A stretch of DNA of 64,000 nucleotides from a virus, in the IMG/VR virus record IMGVR_UViG_3300027858_000004, positions 62,001-126,000 of that record; one strand, given 5' to 3'. The notes below the pieces were generated by a model that saw nothing but the letters and a program-made list of their open reading frames with translations, was not told where the DNA came from and searched no databases. Each line of letters opens with the position of its first letter. Position 1 is the stretch's first letter. Position numbers and translations under genes: made by a program. Below, in pieces: positions 33,085 to 41,184 of the stretch.

Positions 33085-33891
33085 ATGACACAAATAATGG
33101 AAGCTTTAGAAACACAGAAGAAAAGATTGGAAGCACATGGCTATACGGTGGCTTATATTTGTCTCTATGGCTCACAAAACTATGAGCTAGATATTAACAA
33201 CATAGATTATCAGTCGGACATAGATATGAAAGCTATAGTCGTTCCTACTTTAGATGATTTGGTAAGAAATAGCAAACCAATGTCTACAGTAGTTGAAACA
33301 GAATGGGGTCAATGTGATATCAAAGATATCAGACCATATTTCCAGACTCTGCTAAAGGCAAATCCATCTTACATCGAAACACTATTTTCAAAGTATTATA
33401 TTGTTGATGAAGCATTTGAGAATGAATTTATCACCATCTTTAACAAGAGAGAGATACTGGTTGATGCTTTAAAAGCCCAATCTATTCGTGCAATATATGG
33501 GATGATGTGTGAGAAAGAAAAAGCACTATGTCATCCATATCCATCGATTGCACATAAGATTGAAAAGTATGGATTTGATGGCAAACAACTATCCCATGCA
33601 CATAGACTTTGGTTGATGATGAACTACTATTATATTGAAAATAAGCCATTAGCTGATTGTTTTACCCATAATAAAATAAACAGTGAGAAGCTTATCGATA
33701 TGAAGTTGAACAGACACTCATTAGAATATGCGAAGTCAAGCATGGAAGAGATTATGGTAAAAGCAAAAACTTTGAGGGATGAAGTTTTATTGAAAATTGA
33801 TGAAAAGACCACCGACTACTCAATTAAAGATGAGTTTTTAGCATTGTCACAAGACATTATTAAAGCAAAAATAATGGACGAGTGCGCATGA
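33085..33891 (+). CDS. RlaP-type (RNA-ligase-associated Pol beta) nucleotidyltransferase
   Basis: 268 residues. YICLYGSQNYELDIN and YQSDIDMKAIV hold the Gly-Ser and the two metal-binding Asp residues of the Pol-beta nucleotidyltransferase core; the rest is helical, with a His/Trp-rich middle. The family name reflects its linkage to RNA ligases, and an Rnl2-type ligase is encoded at 36.6 kb. The substrate is not established. ATG after AAAGGGG. Confidence 0.85.
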   Translation: MTQIMEALETQKKRLEAHGYTVAYICLYGSQNYELDINNIDYQSDIDMKAIVVPTLDDLVRNSKPMSTVVETEWGQCDIKDIRPYFQTLLKANPSYIETLFSKYYIVDEAFENEFITIFNKREILVDALKAQSIRAIYGMMCEKEKALCHPYPSIAHKIEKYGFDGKQLSHAHRLWLMMNYYYIENKPLADCFTHNKINSEKLIDMKLNRHSLEYAKSSMEEIMVKAKTLRDEVLLKIDEKTTDYSIKDEFLALSQDIIKAKIMDECA

Positions 33892-34019
33892 GTGTAATAG
33901 GAAAGAAAACTAAAAGCAGAGGATTGTGGTTGATGAATCCTACTACAAAAGTTAGAGATAGTAAGAAGAAATATGACAGAAAAGAAAGCAAAAAAGAAAT
34001 AAAGAAATATGAAAAATAA
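33888..34019 (+). CDS. small basic protein, 43 aa
   Basis: Very Lys-rich, with NPTTKVRDSKKKYDRKESKK. ATG overlaps the preceding stop (ATGA), indicating coupling. Such short basic peptides are common in phages; function unknown. Confidence 0.6.
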   Translation: MSVIGKKTKSRGLWLMNPTTKVRDSKKKYDRKESKKEIKKYEK

Positions 34020-34035
34020 GAGTGGAGGATAACTT

Positions 34036-34506
34036 ATGGCTATTGAATTAGAAAAGGTGAGTCCTCCAAAAACTTATGGAGAGCTATTTAATAGTATAGG
34101 CAATGTGGATGATTTGTTTGGTGAAGATATCTATGCTCAAACGGAACTTAGAGGTGGTATTGGAAATAAGGTTTTACTTATGTGGAACAATCGTTCCGTA
34201 GAAGTGGAAGATTCAACTCTTGCTAATATTCAAGATAGTTTTGAGGAGAGATTTGTAAATAAGAGACCTCCCATTAATATTGAAAGAGGCGATTTACTTT
34301 ATAACTCTTATATAGAAAGTCACTTAGAGGATTTAAAAGAAGACGTAGAATGCCATGAGATTTGCATGTGGACTAGCTTTAAAACTTTCATAAGAAATAA
34401 TATCATTTTACTAATTATGAATCACATTAACAATGAAACACTATATGAAAAGTTAGTAAACTCAATATTTGACAGTTTAATACTAGAAAATGGGAATTTG
34501 GACTAA
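34036..34506 (+). CDS. hypothetical protein, 156 aa
   Basis: Acidic, soluble protein without recognised domain. ATG after GTGGAGG. Confidence 0.65.
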   Translation: MAIELEKVSPPKTYGELFNSIGNVDDLFGEDIYAQTELRGGIGNKVLLMWNNRSVEVEDSTLANIQDSFEERFVNKRPPINIERGDLLYNSYIESHLEDLKEDVECHEICMWTSFKTFIRNNIILLIMNHINNETLYEKLVNSIFDSLILENGNLD

Positions 34507-34520
34507 TTCAATTTTTATTA

Positions 34521-34578
34521 GACGACAAATAATCCTATTAAATGGGCAATACTGTCGTCCCTTTTAATTACAAAAGGG
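34521..34578. terminator. two adjacent hairpins, possible terminator
   Basis: GACGACA (34521-34527) pairs with TGTCGTC (34553-34559); then CCCTTTT (34559-34565) pairs with AAAAGGG (34572-34578). The T run is short, so termination is likely but not certain. The 174-base gap to 34682 otherwise holds only the repeats listed next. Confidence 0.5.
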
Positions 34579-34602
34579 AATAAAATGGAGATTTTACTGA
34601 TA

Positions 34603-34649
34603 TGTATACAAAACTGTATACTTGTAAACTTGTGTACAAAATTGTATAC
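34603..34649. promoter_or_regulatory. tandem operator-like repeats
   Basis: TGTATACAAAACTGTATAC (34603-34621) and TGTGTACAAAATTGTATAC (34631-34649) differ at two positions and lie 28 bases apart. Each consists of two GTATAC half sites. The region just precedes a small membrane-protein gene. It looks like a protein-binding site cluster; part of it recurs at 42871. Confidence 0.5.
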
Positions 34650-34681
34650 ATTAATCAGAAAATACAAGGGGAGAGATTAAT

Positions 34682-34816
34682 ATGAGAATAGCTATCGCTT
34701 TTTTACTGGCAGTGCCAATTTATAATATGGTTGAGTTTGGGTGGGGTTGGCTTTTAATAATTACATTGCAAATATTAGCAGGGTTGGACTTAGAGCTTTG
34801 GAACAGAAGCCGATGA
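34682..34816 (+). CDS. small membrane protein, 44 aa
   Basis: Two hydrophobic segments (residues 3-15 and 21-36) and a basic end. ATG after GGGGAGA. Its stop overlaps the next start (ATGA). Confidence 0.55.
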   Translation: MRIAIAFLLAVPIYNMVEFGWGWLLIITLQILAGLDLELWNRSR

Positions 34817-34968
34817 AGAAAATATTTAGAATCTCTGAAACAGAACATGCTATTCGCACTTGGAAAGTGGAAGCCGACAGTGAAGATGAGGCTCTATCAA
34901 TATTTGAAACAAAAGGTACTGTAATTGATGAGAAGCTTCTTGATTATGATTTGGAAATAATAGATTAA
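34813..34968 (+). CDS. hypothetical protein, 51 aa
   Basis: Start at the overlapping ATGA of the previous gene, so translation is coupled; a longer reading frame from upstream overlaps the membrane-protein gene and is rejected. The sequence TWKVEADSEDEALSIFETKG resembles short phage domains with an alpha/beta ferredoxin-like pattern. Confidence 0.6.
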   Translation: MKKIFRISETEHAIRTWKVEADSEDEALSIFETKGTVIDEKLLDYDLEIID

Positions 34969-35055
34969 GAGTTTTTTACCGATAAGGTTACACAGGTAGA
35001 ATTCTACAGAGCTTAGAATGTCAATGTCAGCATCATAAAAAAGGGGAAGAGTAAT

Positions 35056-35496
35056 ATGAAACTAGAAAAACTAAGATTAAAACATATTGCAATAGATAAA
35101 GAGCTTAGAAAAGTAGACGATGAAATTTCAGTATTATTAGATGGAACATTTAAATATAACGGTGTATTGTGCTTTGTAGATGATTATAGCACAGATGAAG
35201 ATTTTATTCTACTGGGTTCGACAAATGGAAGTACAATATCTGGATTCAACAATCAAGTGTCACTAACATTTAGAGAATTTGAGGAAACTTTTAAAAGCCA
35301 CAAATATAAAATACATTTCTACAATGGTAAGGAATCGTTCGGAGAAGTTTTGTCGCTTTATAAGACTGTAGAAGTTGAATTTGATATTGAGCCTGACTCT
35401 GATGACACAATAATTCGTAAAGGTCTATTAGAATTGGGTACTTATCCAAGGTCTTACACCGCAAAAGTATATAAAATTGAAAAGGGAGATAAGTAG
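35056..35496 (+). CDS. hypothetical protein, 146 aa
   Basis: Soluble alpha/beta protein, acidic, no family recognised. ATG after AAGGGGAAGAG. The 87 bases upstream hold no clear site. Confidence 0.65.
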   Translation: MKLEKLRLKHIAIDKELRKVDDEISVLLDGTFKYNGVLCFVDDYSTDEDFILLGSTNGSTISGFNNQVSLTFREFEETFKSHKYKIHFYNGKESFGEVLSLYKTVEVEFDIEPDSDDTIIRKGLLELGTYPRSYTAKVYKIEKGDK

Positions 35497-35739
35497 ATGA
35501 AATATGTACGTTATTACTTTACTTTTAAAAATGGATTAAAAGAGGACTATCTTATAGAAATTGAGCCTCACAAGATTGAAGAATATAAGAATGGATTAAA
35601 AGAGGTCAATTCCGTAATTTACAATTCAATGATGACTGGGAAGAGCGGTGTAATTAAACTAAAAACCGAATATGGATTGGCTCATATAAGAACAGACGAT
35701 ATTGTAAGTTCACTTGTCACAGGATTTTTAGAGCTATAA
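35497..35739 (+). CDS. hypothetical protein, 80 aa
   Basis: Starts directly after the previous stop codon. Beta-rich, with an internal near-repeat of YKNGLKE. No family is recognised. Confidence 0.6.
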   Translation: MKYVRYYFTFKNGLKEDYLIEIEPHKIEEYKNGLKEVNSVIYNSMMTGKSGVIKLKTEYGLAHIRTDDIVSSLVTGFLEL

Positions 35740-35752
35740 AGGAGGATATTAA

Positions 35753-35866
35753 ATGAAAGATGAAACTAAGAACTTAATAATAGCCTATGTAATGCTAACT
35801 ACAGCATTTTCAGCTCTTTGCTTTTTGATTGGATGGATTGGCTATGAAATAGGGATTAACAAATAA
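35753..35866 (+). CDS. small membrane protein, 37 aa
   Basis: One hydrophobic segment from residue 8 to about 33. ATG eight bases after AAGGAGG, strong ribosome site. Confidence 0.6.
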   Translation: MKDETKNLIIAYVMLTTAFSALCFLIGWIGYEIGINK

Positions 35867-35897
35867 AATTCTCGTATTATTAAAGGAGGTGTGGTAA

Positions 35898-36161
35898 TTG
35901 AGCAGTGATTTCCTCATAGATGAGAGCTTTACTATTGTTATTCCAGTAAGTGAAAAGCCACTAAAGATAATTCATGAAGCCTATAAAATTGAACCTACTG
36001 ATAATCCAATGGAATTTACATTATCAAAGAAAACTACAGTAGATGAAATGGCTACTAATATGAATATGAGTGTTGAAGAGCTTATGGATTTTTTAGAACA
36101 TGGTGAAAATTATTTAAAGGAGAATGACATTGAACAAGGAACAAACTCAACAAATAGTTAA
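35898..36161 (+). CDS. hypothetical protein, 87 aa
   Basis: TTG start after AAGGAGGTG. The C-terminal part (TTVDEMATNMNMSVEELMDFLEHGE) is helix-turn-helix-like. Overlaps the next gene. Confidence 0.55.
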   Translation: MSSDFLIDESFTIVIPVSEKPLKIIHEAYKIEPTDNPMEFTLSKKTTVDEMATNMNMSVEELMDFLEHGENYLKENDIEQGTNSTNS

Positions 36162-36558
36162 TTTACTCCACGAGGACTATCGAGATTGCAAAGTACAAAT
36201 AATCAAAAGTAAGAGTCAATTTATTAAATGGAAGATAGTGGAGCTAGTCAAGTTAAAATCTTTCGCCTTTATCCATCGAAAATATATTTGGAGCCACAGT
36301 AAAGAGGTTTTATCCAATGAGGTTGCTGGAAGCTATAACTCTAAATTAAAAAATATTCAAGTATATCAGTTTAGTATGCTTGAAGACTGCAAGGATTTGT
36401 ATACTTCTCTAGTATTGTTCCATGAGCTAAGACATCACTATCAAGATAAATATGGAAGATTAGACAGACATGACATTGAAGACGATTGCAACAGGTTTGC
36501 ATGGAAGATGTACGATAGGTACTATGCAGAGATAAAAAATATTCTTGAAATCAATTAA
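36130..36558 (+). CDS. zinc metallopeptidase-like protein with HExxH motif
   Basis: 142 residues. FHELRHHYQDKYG gives the zincin HExxH (HELRH) near residue 98, followed by a downstream EDDCNRFAWKMY acidic helix that could supply the third ligand, as in ImmA/IrrE-type peptidases. ImmA-like proteins cleave phage repressors, so a regulatory or defensive role is possible. TTG at 36130 is better spaced to AAGGAG than ATG at 36124. Confidence 0.65.
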   Translation: MNKEQTQQIVNLLHEDYRDCKVQIIKSKSQFIKWKIVELVKLKSFAFIHRKYIWSHSKEVLSNEVAGSYNSKLKNIQVYQFSMLEDCKDLYTSLVLFHELRHHYQDKYGRLDRHDIEDDCNRFAWKMYDRYYAEIKNILEIN

Positions 36559-36589
36559 AAACTATATAAACTAAAAGGGGATTAATTAA

Positions 36590-37468
36590 ATGGAAACTAC
36601 ACAAAAGAAGTATCAATCAATTGAGCGTCATGGTAAATCAGGAACACATCTTACTATTGAAGGAAATCCACTTATTGTTATTCAGGAGAAGATTGATGGA
36701 GCAAATGCTTCTTTCCAAAGAGTGGGAGATGAAATCTTAGCATTCTCTCGCAACAATCAACTAGGACGAGATAATAAGAACCTACGAGGTTTTTATGAGT
36801 GGACTCAAACGCTAAATGTTAACGAGATGTCAGAAGGATTTGTACACTTTGGAGAATGGACAGCTAGACATAAAATTGATTACGGTGAGAATGCTAATAA
36901 GTTCTACCTGTTCGATGTTTACGAAATTAATAATAATAAATACCATGATTTTGATGTTGTCGAAGATGTGGCAGTGCTTCTTGCTATTAATCTAGTTCCA
37001 GTATTCTATAAAGGTGAATTCCAATCACTAGAACATATTCAATCATTCGTTGGTAAGTCTGTACTAGGTGATATCGGAGAAGGTGTTGTGGTTAAGAATT
37101 ACAAATACACAACTAAATTTGGTGAGCAAGTATTCACTAAATTTGTATCTGACCATTTTGCTGAAATCATGAAGATTAAAAAGCACAATGCAAGTAAGAA
37201 TTCAGACCCACTACAACAGTTCATTAATTCAACTTTAACTGAAGCACGAGTATCTAAGCTTATTCATAAGCTAGTTGACGAAGGTGTGTTGCAAGAAGAT
37301 TATGCTATTGAAGATATGGGAGCAATTCTAAAAGGATTGGGTTCTAGCGTATTCGATGACATAATTAAAGAAGAGTTAGATGAGCTTCTAAAGCTTGTTA
37401 AGGGTAAGGTTGGACGAGCTGTACCAAACATCGTTAAATCCATTCTAGCTGAAGAGGGAAGAGCCTAA
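36590..37468 (+). CDS. RNA ligase, Rnl2 type
   Basis: 292 residues with all nucleotidyltransferase motifs: I EKIDGAN near residue 32-38, III HFGEW near 86, IIIa FYLFDVY near 103, IV GEGVVVKNY near 164, V FTKFVSDHF near 181. The C-terminal domain is helical. It joins RNA ends with ATP and may repair RNA cut by host ribonucleases. ATG after AAAGGGGAT. The linkage to an RlaP protein at 33.1 kb supports an RNA repair function. Confidence 0.9.
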   Translation: METTQKKYQSIERHGKSGTHLTIEGNPLIVIQEKIDGANASFQRVGDEILAFSRNNQLGRDNKNLRGFYEWTQTLNVNEMSEGFVHFGEWTARHKIDYGENANKFYLFDVYEINNNKYHDFDVVEDVAVLLAINLVPVFYKGEFQSLEHIQSFVGKSVLGDIGEGVVVKNYKYTTKFGEQVFTKFVSDHFAEIMKIKKHNASKNSDPLQQFINSTLTEARVSKLIHKLVDEGVLQEDYAIEDMGAILKGLGSSVFDDIIKEELDELLKLVKGKVGRAVPNIVKSILAEEGRA

Positions 37469-37508
37469 AAACTAGTTAAATTAAAATTAATAAAAATCAT
37501 ATTTTATC

Positions 37509-37537
37509 TTGTTTTTAAAAACTAGATATGTTACAAT
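37509..37537 (+). promoter_or_regulatory. possible promoter overlapping a partial SPBRE copy
   Basis: TTGTTT (37509-37514), 17 bases, TACAAT (37532-37537), with TGT before the -10 box. The spacer contains TTAAAAACTAGATATG, a partial repeat copy. Confidence 0.5.
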
Positions 37538-37551
37538 AAGGGAGTAAATAA

Positions 37552-37719
37552 ATGAAACTTCAAGCGTTATATAAAAACATGTGGTTCCCAATTGTTCAGA
37601 GAAGACAGAGAGAAGAGGAGGTTGAGCTTCTTTTATATTCTCGTAACCAGTATAAGGTTGATATTTGGGTTTCCACAAACGAAATAGAAGAAGTAAGAGA
37701 GATAGGAGATAATATTTAA
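37552..37719 (+). CDS. hypothetical protein, 55 aa
   Basis: Short, mixed-charge protein. ATG after AAGGGAG. First gene after the promoter at 37509. No family is recognised. Confidence 0.55.
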   Translation: MKLQALYKNMWFPIVQRRQREEEVELLLYSRNQYKVDIWVSTNEIEEVREIGDNI

Positions 37720-37720
37720 T

Positions 37721-38296
37721 ATGACAATATATTTTACATCAGACTCACACTTTCGACATAAGAAAATAGTTGAATTTGAACAGCGTCCATTTGAATCCAC
37801 TGAAGAAATGAACGAGGGATTAATTAAGGCTTGGAACAATACAGTTAAGAGTGGTGACTTAGTATACCACTTGGGAGACTTTTGCTTTGGCTCGTACAAT
37901 GAGTGGATTAATATTATTGAGCGTTTAAATGGAGAAATAGTCTTAATCAAAGGCAATCATGATAGTTCAGACATAATTAAAAAAGCTCATAAAAATGGAT
38001 ATTTAAATGAAGTCCACATGATAGGTTATTATATGAAATCCAATGGCTATATTCTTAATTTAACTCACTATCCTATGGAAATAGGGAATCGTCCTAGAAA
38101 CTTCAATATATCAGGTCATATTCACGCTCAACCAAGTCGTATGCTCAATCAGGTAAACGTAGGTGTGGACAGTCCACTAAACTTTAATCGCCCATTTGGT
38201 CAACCTATATCACAAGATGAGCTTATAGCTCATTTAGATTACATTAATCCTAAAGTAGAAGAGCAATTTCACATAGAAAGAGGTATTACAATTTGA
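37721..38296 (+). CDS. calcineurin-like metallophosphoesterase
   Basis: 191 residues with the metal-binding motifs TSDSHFRH (residues 5-12), HLGDFCFG (near 47), KGNHDS (near 76), LTHYPME (near 107) and SGHIHAQP (near 127). It hydrolyses phosphomono- or diesters; phage versions near RNA ligases may process RNA ends or cyclic nucleotides, which is inference. It overlaps the DHFR start by four bases. Confidence 0.9.
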   Translation: MTIYFTSDSHFRHKKIVEFEQRPFESTEEMNEGLIKAWNNTVKSGDLVYHLGDFCFGSYNEWINIIERLNGEIVLIKGNHDSSDIIKKAHKNGYLNEVHMIGYYMKSNGYILNLTHYPMEIGNRPRNFNISGHIHAQPSRMLNQVNVGVDSPLNFNRPFGQPISQDELIAHLDYINPKVEEQFHIERGITI

Positions 38297-38793
38297 TAAA
38301 ACTAATATGCGCAGTTGATGTAAACTACGGAATTGGATTTAATAATGACCTACTATTTAAAGTATTAGAAGATATGAAACGTTTCCAAGAGCTAACTACT
38401 GGTCATATCGTAGTGATGGGGAGAAAGACTCTAGAGTCTCTTCCTAAGCCATTAAAGAATAGAACCAATGTGGTATTAACAAGAAACGAAAATTACGAGG
38501 CTCCAGTGGGAGTATTTAAAATGGATTCTGTTGATAAGATTTTAAGCCACTATCTAACAACTGGAGAGCAAGACAAGGATTTATTTATTATTGGTGGGCA
38601 AGAAATATATAGAGAATTTCTTCCACATGCAGATACAGTTGAACTAACTGTAATAAACAAAGAGGCAAAAGAAGTGGATGCATTTTTCCCATATGAGCTT
38701 CTAAAACAATACTTTAAAATATCTAAAGCAGAAACACATTATAGCGAAACAGAAGAGTGTGTTTACTCTTTTGTAACTTACATTAAAAACTAG
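38293..38793 (+). CDS. dfrA: dihydrofolate reductase
   Basis: 166 residues. ICAVDVNYGIGFNNDLLF, MGRKTLESLP, VVLTRN and FIIGGQEIYREFLP are the classic DHFR segments for NADPH and folate. It recycles dihydrofolate produced by ThyA, so the phage carries the whole dTMP cycle. TTG start; overlaps the phosphoesterase stop. Confidence 0.93.
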   Translation: MIKLICAVDVNYGIGFNNDLLFKVLEDMKRFQELTTGHIVVMGRKTLESLPKPLKNRTNVVLTRNENYEAPVGVFKMDSVDKILSHYLTTGEQDKDLFIIGGQEIYREFLPHADTVELTVINKEAKEVDAFFPYELLKQYFKISKAETHYSETEECVYSFVTYIKN

Positions 38794-38802
38794 TTAGTGA
38801 CA
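38782..38802 (+). repeat. SPBRE-like element 11 (leader type)
   Basis: TTAAAAACTAGTTAGTGACA, overlapping the DHFR stop and ending 17 bases before the next start codon. Confidence 0.6.
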
Positions 38803-38818
38803 TATAAGGAGAAATAAT

Positions 38819-38953
38819 ATGATTATTAAAACTTCGAAAGAAGTACATGAAAGATTTAGAAAAGAACTCATTGAAAATGTGCCAAATGAGCTCATCTCTA
38901 ATCTAATGAAAACAATAGATAATTTCAATATAAAAATAGCAAGAAAAGGCTGA
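38819..38953 (+). CDS. hypothetical protein, 44 aa
   Basis: Small, mostly helical, mildly basic protein (VHERFRKELIENVPNELIS). ATG after AAGGAG. It lies next to the integrase module and a terminator; a recombination directionality factor would be such a small protein, but nothing in the sequence proves that. Confidence 0.55.
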   Translation: MIIKTSKEVHERFRKELIENVPNELISNLMKTIDNFNIKIARKG

Positions 38954-38978
38954 GAGTGATTTACTTTCTGCCTTTTTT
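38944..38978 (+). terminator. intrinsic terminator before the integration module
   Basis: AAAAGGC (38944-38950) pairs with GCCTTTT (38970-38976) and the inner GAGAGT pairs with ACTTTC, followed by a T run. It overlaps the end of the 44-residue ORF. Confidence 0.8.
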
Positions 38979-39028
38979 CTGTATAATAGACCATATAATA
39001 TATTTATTATTTAAAAGGAGGACATTTA

Positions 39029-39457
39029 ATGAGAGCCAATTGGTCGATAGAGGAAGCAGAAACCCTTAAAAAGCTATATTCTATTAGGACTGCTAATGAG
39101 CTGGCTGAGATTTTCCCGAACTATAGTAACACTCAAATACTGAGAAAAGCAAAACAACTTAAGCTAAAAAAGAAAAAAGAAGTTACTTATAAATCAAGAT
39201 TAGAAAACTCTATTATTCAAAGAAATGACCTGTGGACAGATAAAGAAAAGAGCATTGTAATTGAGAACTATTCTATCTTGGGAGCAAAAGGTGTAATGGA
39301 GCTAATGGGAGAGAATCGCTCTGAGGAGCAAATAAAAAAAATGGCATATAGAATGAATCTACAGCGAGAAGATAAATCAATGATGTGGGAACAAACAGAT
39401 ATAAAACTGGTCAATAATAATATTTTTTCAGTTGAAGCAACTTACAAAGGACGGTGA
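39029..39457 (+). CDS. DNA-binding protein with two Myb/SANT-like repeats
   Basis: 142 residues. Two repeats begin with Trp: WSIEEAETLKKLYSI (residues 4-18) and WTDKEKSIVIENYSI (near 69-83), each followed by a helix pair (NTQILRKAKQLKL, SEEQIKKMAYRMNL), the layout of tandem Myb/SANT or GcrA-like helix-turn-helices. It overlaps the integrase start by four bases and likely works with it, as accessory factor or regulator. ATG after AGGAGG. Confidence 0.7.
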   Translation: MRANWSIEEAETLKKLYSIRTANELAEIFPNYSNTQILRKAKQLKLKKKKEVTYKSRLENSIIQRNDLWTDKEKSIVIENYSILGAKGVMELMGENRSEEQIKKMAYRMNLQREDKSMMWEQTDIKLVNNNIFSVEATYKGR

Positions 39458-40971
39458 CTCTGGTGAATGAATTTCAAACATATAAAACAACTAGGAATAT
39501 TTTAGAATCGATTAAAAATGTAGGGATGTACATCCGTAAATCGAGAGGGGATGCACAGGAAGATTTACAAAAGCATAGAATGATTATGGAAGAAATATGT
39601 AAACAAAACAACTGGAACTTTGTTGAATACTCTGAGATAGGCACTGGAGATTCAATAGAAGATAGGGTGGAGATAAAGGAGCTACTAAAAGATGTAGCGG
39701 AAGGTCTTTTCGATGCAGTAATAGTATTTGACTATGATAGATTGGGTCGTGGTAATGGAACAGACCAAGATACCATTAAAAACACCTTCAGAAATAGTGA
39801 TACTTTAATTATTGTTTCAAATCCATTTCAAATCTTTGATACAAATGATGAGCGTGACGAAGAGGCAATGGACTTCAAAGGATTTATGGCTAGAAGAGAA
39901 TATAAAATGATTACTAAGCGTATGGTTACAGGTAAGAAAATTGGTCTGAAGATGGGAAGATGGTCTAACGGTGTTGCACCATTCGGTTATGAATATAGTA
40001 AAGAGCTTAAAAGTTTAACTGTACATCCACTGGAATCAGAAATATATAAAAAACTAATTGTAAGCGAATATATAAATGGAAAGTCTATTACTGATATAGC
40101 ATGGGACTTAAATAAGAAAAATATAGCATCTCCGAGAAATGGTAAGTGGACTCCAAACACAATTAGCAACATGTTAAAAAGCGAAGTTTATCTAGGACAT
40201 ATTGTCTATAATAAGTCCGAAGGTAGTAGAAAGTCCAATTCTCAAACTAAAAAACCTTTTAAACAAAAACCTAAAGAAGAGTGGATAACAATAAAAAATT
40301 GTCACACATCTCTAAAAACACAAACTGAACACCTTAAAATAATATCTCTATTGAAATCAAAAACCAGACACAATAACCATTCTATAAATGCTCTAACTGG
40401 TTTAGTAAAATGCTATGAATGTGGTGGAACATTAAAAACACAGAAAGTAAACAATAAAGTTGTATTAAGAAACTGCACTGCTTGTAAGGACTCTCATGGG
40501 GGAGATACCTCATTAATTGAGAAAACTATATTTGATACCATTAGTCACTTAAGGGATATTCTAATTAATACAAAAAATTCAAATGCAAATGAAACAGAAA
40601 AAGAGTATATTCTTAATCAGGTGAAATCACTTGAAAGAGAGCTGGATGTAAATGAGGCAGCAATAGAAAAAATTGAAAATGCTTATGAAGAAGGAGAATA
40701 TGATATAAATAAATTCAGAAAAAAGGTAAAAGCAAGACAAGAAAACATACTTGAATTAGAAGAAAATTTGAAAGTTAAGAAGTTAGAATTAAGCTCATTT
40801 TCAAATGTTGATAATGAGGAAAGAATACAAAGAATTGATGTTTTTTTTGAGCAGATAAAAAAATGTAAAAACAACAAAGAGATGAATGAATCTTACAAAA
40901 GTATTATTAGCTCAATAGTATGGAAGAGGACAATATGGGATGAAGTGAGGGTGACTGTAAATTTTCTTTAA
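39454..40971 (+). CDS. int: large serine integrase
   Basis: 505 residues. The N-terminal resolvase domain has the catalytic Ser in MYIRKSRGDA (near residue 29) and FDYDRLGRG near residue 92. The recombinase domain includes GVAPFGYEY and NGKWTPNTISNMLKSEVYLG. The zinc ribbon is GLVKCYECGGTL plus CTACKD. A coiled coil (residues 395-455) follows. Such enzymes cut and rejoin attP and attB with a two-base overlap and integrate the phage in one direction; excision needs a directionality factor. GTG at 39454 or 39463. SPbeta SprA is the same class. Confidence 0.93.
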   Translation: MTLVNEFQTYKTTRNILESIKNVGMYIRKSRGDAQEDLQKHRMIMEEICKQNNWNFVEYSEIGTGDSIEDRVEIKELLKDVAEGLFDAVIVFDYDRLGRGNGTDQDTIKNTFRNSDTLIIVSNPFQIFDTNDERDEEAMDFKGFMARREYKMITKRMVTGKKIGLKMGRWSNGVAPFGYEYSKELKSLTVHPLESEIYKKLIVSEYINGKSITDIAWDLNKKNIASPRNGKWTPNTISNMLKSEVYLGHIVYNKSEGSRKSNSQTKKPFKQKPKEEWITIKNCHTSLKTQTEHLKIISLLKSKTRHNNHSINALTGLVKCYECGGTLKTQKVNNKVVLRNCTACKDSHGGDTSLIEKTIFDTISHLRDILINTKNSNANETEKEYILNQVKSLERELDVNEAAIEKIENAYEEGEYDINKFRKKVKARQENILELEENLKVKKLELSSFSNVDNEERIQRIDVFFEQIKKCKNNKEMNESYKSIISSIVWKRTIWDEVRVTVNFL

Positions 40972-41080
40972 GGGGATAGACCAATAACGACCATATGTGG
41001 AATTATATACGTACTGTTGAATAGTGTGATGCATCACACTTTATTTAGTACATTATTAAAAACACATTGGGTCTATCCCC
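40972..41080. other. palindromic region downstream of integrase, candidate attP or bidirectional terminator
   Basis: GGGGATAGACC (40972-40982) is repeated inverted at 41070-41080. Inside, AGTGTGATGCATCACACT (41023-41040) is a perfect palindrome, and GTACT (41011-41015) mirrors AGTAC (41047-41051) around the same centre. The position directly after int is usual for attP. The symmetric central dinucleotide GC argues against a directional crossover there. No gene fits in the 213 bases up to 41185. Confidence 0.45.
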
Positions 41081-41089
41081 TCATAAACA

Positions 41090-41118
41090 TTGATATATAA
41101 AGGTTTTAAAGCTATAAT
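41090..41118 (+). promoter_or_regulatory. sigma-A promoter of the asparaginase gene
   Basis: TTGATA (41090-41095), 17 bases, perfect TATAAT (41113-41118). It lacks the SPBRE-like repeat seen in early phage promoters, so it should be active in the lysogen. Confidence 0.8.
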
Positions 41119-41184
41119 AGCATTATCAAAAGTTATCCACAATGTCCAATTTAACATGAATTTAACTGAAAGATGGTGTCAATA

